A DNA stretch of 6,400 nt, from contig CACYDQ010000027.1 in the NCBI GenBank assembly GCA_902773215.1, positions 1 through 6,400 of the forward strand. The letters run 5' to 3'. Positions 5,005 through 6,400 of this stretch are shown here, in pieces. Position 1 is the first letter of the stretch, and each line of letters opens with the position of its first letter. The translations under genes and the position numbers were made by a program. This DNA is from an uncultured Spirochaetaceae bacterium. Lineage in GTDB: Bacteria; Spirochaetota; Spirochaetia; Treponematales; Treponemataceae. The notes under the pieces are model-generated. The model had not been told where the DNA came from. It was given only the letters and a program-made list of their open reading frames with translations, and ran no database searches.

Positions 5005-6400
5005 TCGGCCGCATAACAAGAGAATCCCTTGACGAGGTTACAAGCAGGACCGATATTGTGAGCGTGGTCGGCGAGTACGTGGTCCTGACCCAGCGGGGGA
5101 ACGACTGGTGGGGGTGCTGCCCTTTTCACAACGAGAAGACCCCCTCGTTCAAGGTTGACCAGGAGCGCAAGCTTTACTATTGCTTCGGATGCCATAAGGG
5201 CGGCAATGCAATCAAATTCGTGCAGGAAATGGAGAAGCTTGACTTCCCCGATGCGGTGGAACGCTTGGCAAAGAAAGCCGGTGTCACGCTTGTCTATGAG
5301 GACGGAGCCCCGGGCTTCAAGCCGGATGACTCCAGGCGCAAGCTCAGGGAAGAATACATTGAGCTGTACACCCGGGTATCAACTTCCTTCCATTATATGC
5401 TCATGGAAACGGAGGCGGGACGCTTCGCCCTGGACTACATCCGCAAGAGGGGCTTGTCGGACGAGACGCTGGAGAAATTCAAGCTCGGCTACAGTCCCGC
5501 CGACAGGCACTGGCTCTACGCCTTTCTCAAGAAGAAGAACTACAGCGAGGAATTCTTGGACGGGTCAGGGCTTTTCAGCAAGAAATACAAGGGTTATGCC
5601 TTCTTCTCGGACCGACTGATGTTCCCGATTTTCAACCGGGACGGCAAGGTCGTCGCGATGGGGGGAAGATTCCTGCGGGGAGACGCGGACAAATCCCCCA
5701 AGTACCTGAACTCGGGCGATCTCATTCAGTACAAGAAAGGGGAGACCCTCTACGCGTTTAACTTCGCCAAGGATGAAATCCGGAAGAACAAGCGGGTCAT
5801 TTTCTGCGAGGGCTACATGGACTGCATCGCCTACCACCAGTGCGGCATATGCTATACGGTCGCCCCTCTGGGGACAGCCCTTACGCCTGAGCAGGTCAAG
5901 ATAATCAAGCCCTTCGTGACGACGGTGCTTCTTTCGTTCGATAGTGACGGGGCAGGGCAGCAGGCCACAAAGAAGGCCATTTACATGTGCCGTGCCCAGG
6001 ATTTGGAGGTGAAGGTCATCCGGCTTTCCGGGGGCAAGGATCCTGCAGAAATCATGTTGAAATTCGGTGAAAAAGTCTTGACGGATGACGTGAACTCCGC
6101 TATATTAGACTGTGATTTTCTGTTGTTCAAACTACAGGAGCTTTACCCGAAGACCAATCCCGAGAACAAGGCCCGGGCTTCTATGGAATTCTTCGAGTAT
6201 GTGGATGCCCTGCAGTCGAACGTCAGAAAAGAGGAGAGCCTCAAGCTTTTCAGCCAGGCTTTTGAGATTGAACTGGAGGCTCTTAGAAGAGATTACAGCG
6301 ACAGAAGCCGTCTTTCCAGGCAGTTCGGGAAGGCCGTTAAAGGGCAGGAGCCGGAGCAGGCAGTTACGGGAGTCAGATTCTCTGCGGAACTGCAGGCCGT
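5001..6400 (+). CDS. dnaG: DNA primase DnaG, 3' end cut off by the window
   Basis: Makes the RNA primers for replication. 466 residues are visible with no stop, so roughly the last quarter, including most of the helicase-binding C-terminal domain, lies beyond the window. The zinc-binding domain has C40, H43, C61 and C64 (CCPFHNEKTPSF and YYCFGCHKGGN), at the same positions as in E. coli DnaG; an extra Cys, C39, precedes it. The polymerase core shows the basic stretch MGGRF...KSPKYLNSGD (220-240) and the TOPRIM motifs EGYMD (270-274), FDSDGAG (313-319) and KDPAE (346-350). The catalytic acids are all present. ATG 5001 forms an ATGA overlap with the mltG stop. Only a poor AAAGAG abuts it, so coupling to mltG translation is likely. 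The region after the TOPRIM domain (about 370-466) is charged and much less conserved. In treponemes rpoD usually follows (recalled, not visible). Confidence 0.97.
   Translation, partial: MIGRITRESLDEVTSRTDIVSVVGEYVVLTQRGNDWWGCCPFHNEKTPSFKVDQERKLYYCFGCHKGGNAIKFVQEMEKLDFPDAVERLAKKAGVTLVYEDGAPGFKPDDSRRKLREEYIELYTRVSTSFHYMLMETEAGRFALDYIRKRGLSDETLEKFKLGYSPADRHWLYAFLKKKNYSEEFLDGSGLFSKKYKGYAFFSDRLMFPIFNRDGKVVAMGGRFLRGDADKSPKYLNSGDLIQYKKGETLYAFNFAKDEIRKNKRVIFCEGYMDCIAYHQCGICYTVAPLGTALTPEQVKIIKPFVTTVLLSFDSDGAGQQATKKAIYMCRAQDLEVKVIRLSGGKDPAEIMLKFGEKVLTDDVNSAILDCDFLLFKLQELYPKTNPENKARASMEFFEYVDALQSNVRKEESLKLFSQAFEIELEALRRDYSDRSRLSRQFGKAVKGQEPEQAVTGVRFSAELQA
6078..6106 (+). promoter_or_regulatory. Promoter-like sequence inside dnaG
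   Basis: TTGACG (6078-6083), a 17-base spacer and TATATT (6101-6106), each 5 of 6 to the sigma70 consensus, lie in a locally AT-richer part of dnaG after the TOPRIM domain, near codons 360-369. It is the best promoter match within any coding region of the window. If used, it would transcribe the genes after dnaG independently of the operon promoter. This is by sequence match only. Confidence 0.3.

Overview
The window carries six protein genes, all on the + strand, at high coding density. Base composition is GC-moderate (mid-50s % by eye). The order metallo-hydrolase, mltG, dnaG, with mltG and dnaG overlapping by 4 bases, resembles what I recall of treponemes, where dnaG is followed by rpoD. 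The AAA/DUF4143 ATPase on the left also belongs to a family abundant in treponemes and other anaerobes. My best guess is therefore a Treponema-like spirochaete of moderate GC. This rests on remembered gene order and protein style, not on a search.

Layout. Bases 1-1149 are the 3' part of an AAA+ ATPase/DUF4143 gene that begins before the window. After a 68-base pyrimidine-rich gap come ribonuclease Z (rnz, 1218-2147) and an ABC transporter ATP-binding subunit (2140-2883), overlapping by 8 bases. A 100-base AT-rich gap follows and holds a good sigma70-type promoter (2892-2921). It appears to start a second transcription unit: an uncharacterised metallo-beta-lactamase-fold hydrolase (best start 2984, end 3928), then mltG (3928-5004), then dnaG (5001 to beyond the window end). 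The two junctions in this unit overlap by 1 and 4 bases, so translation is probably coupled.

How the genes work together. Most of the window is housekeeping: tRNA 3' end maturation (RNase Z), control of glycan strand length in the cell wall (MltG) and primer synthesis for replication (DnaG). The second MBL protein has all its metal ligands, but its substrate is not evident. The ABC ATPase has no permease beside it. The ATPase/DUF4143 gene is the only accessory-looking one.

I found no defence, mobile or otherwise new multi-gene system, no CRISPR array, no RNA gene and no insertion sequence. The observations most worth checking are a promoter-like sequence inside dnaG, the start and promoter of the MBL gene, and the MBL gene's place in a wall/replication operon.
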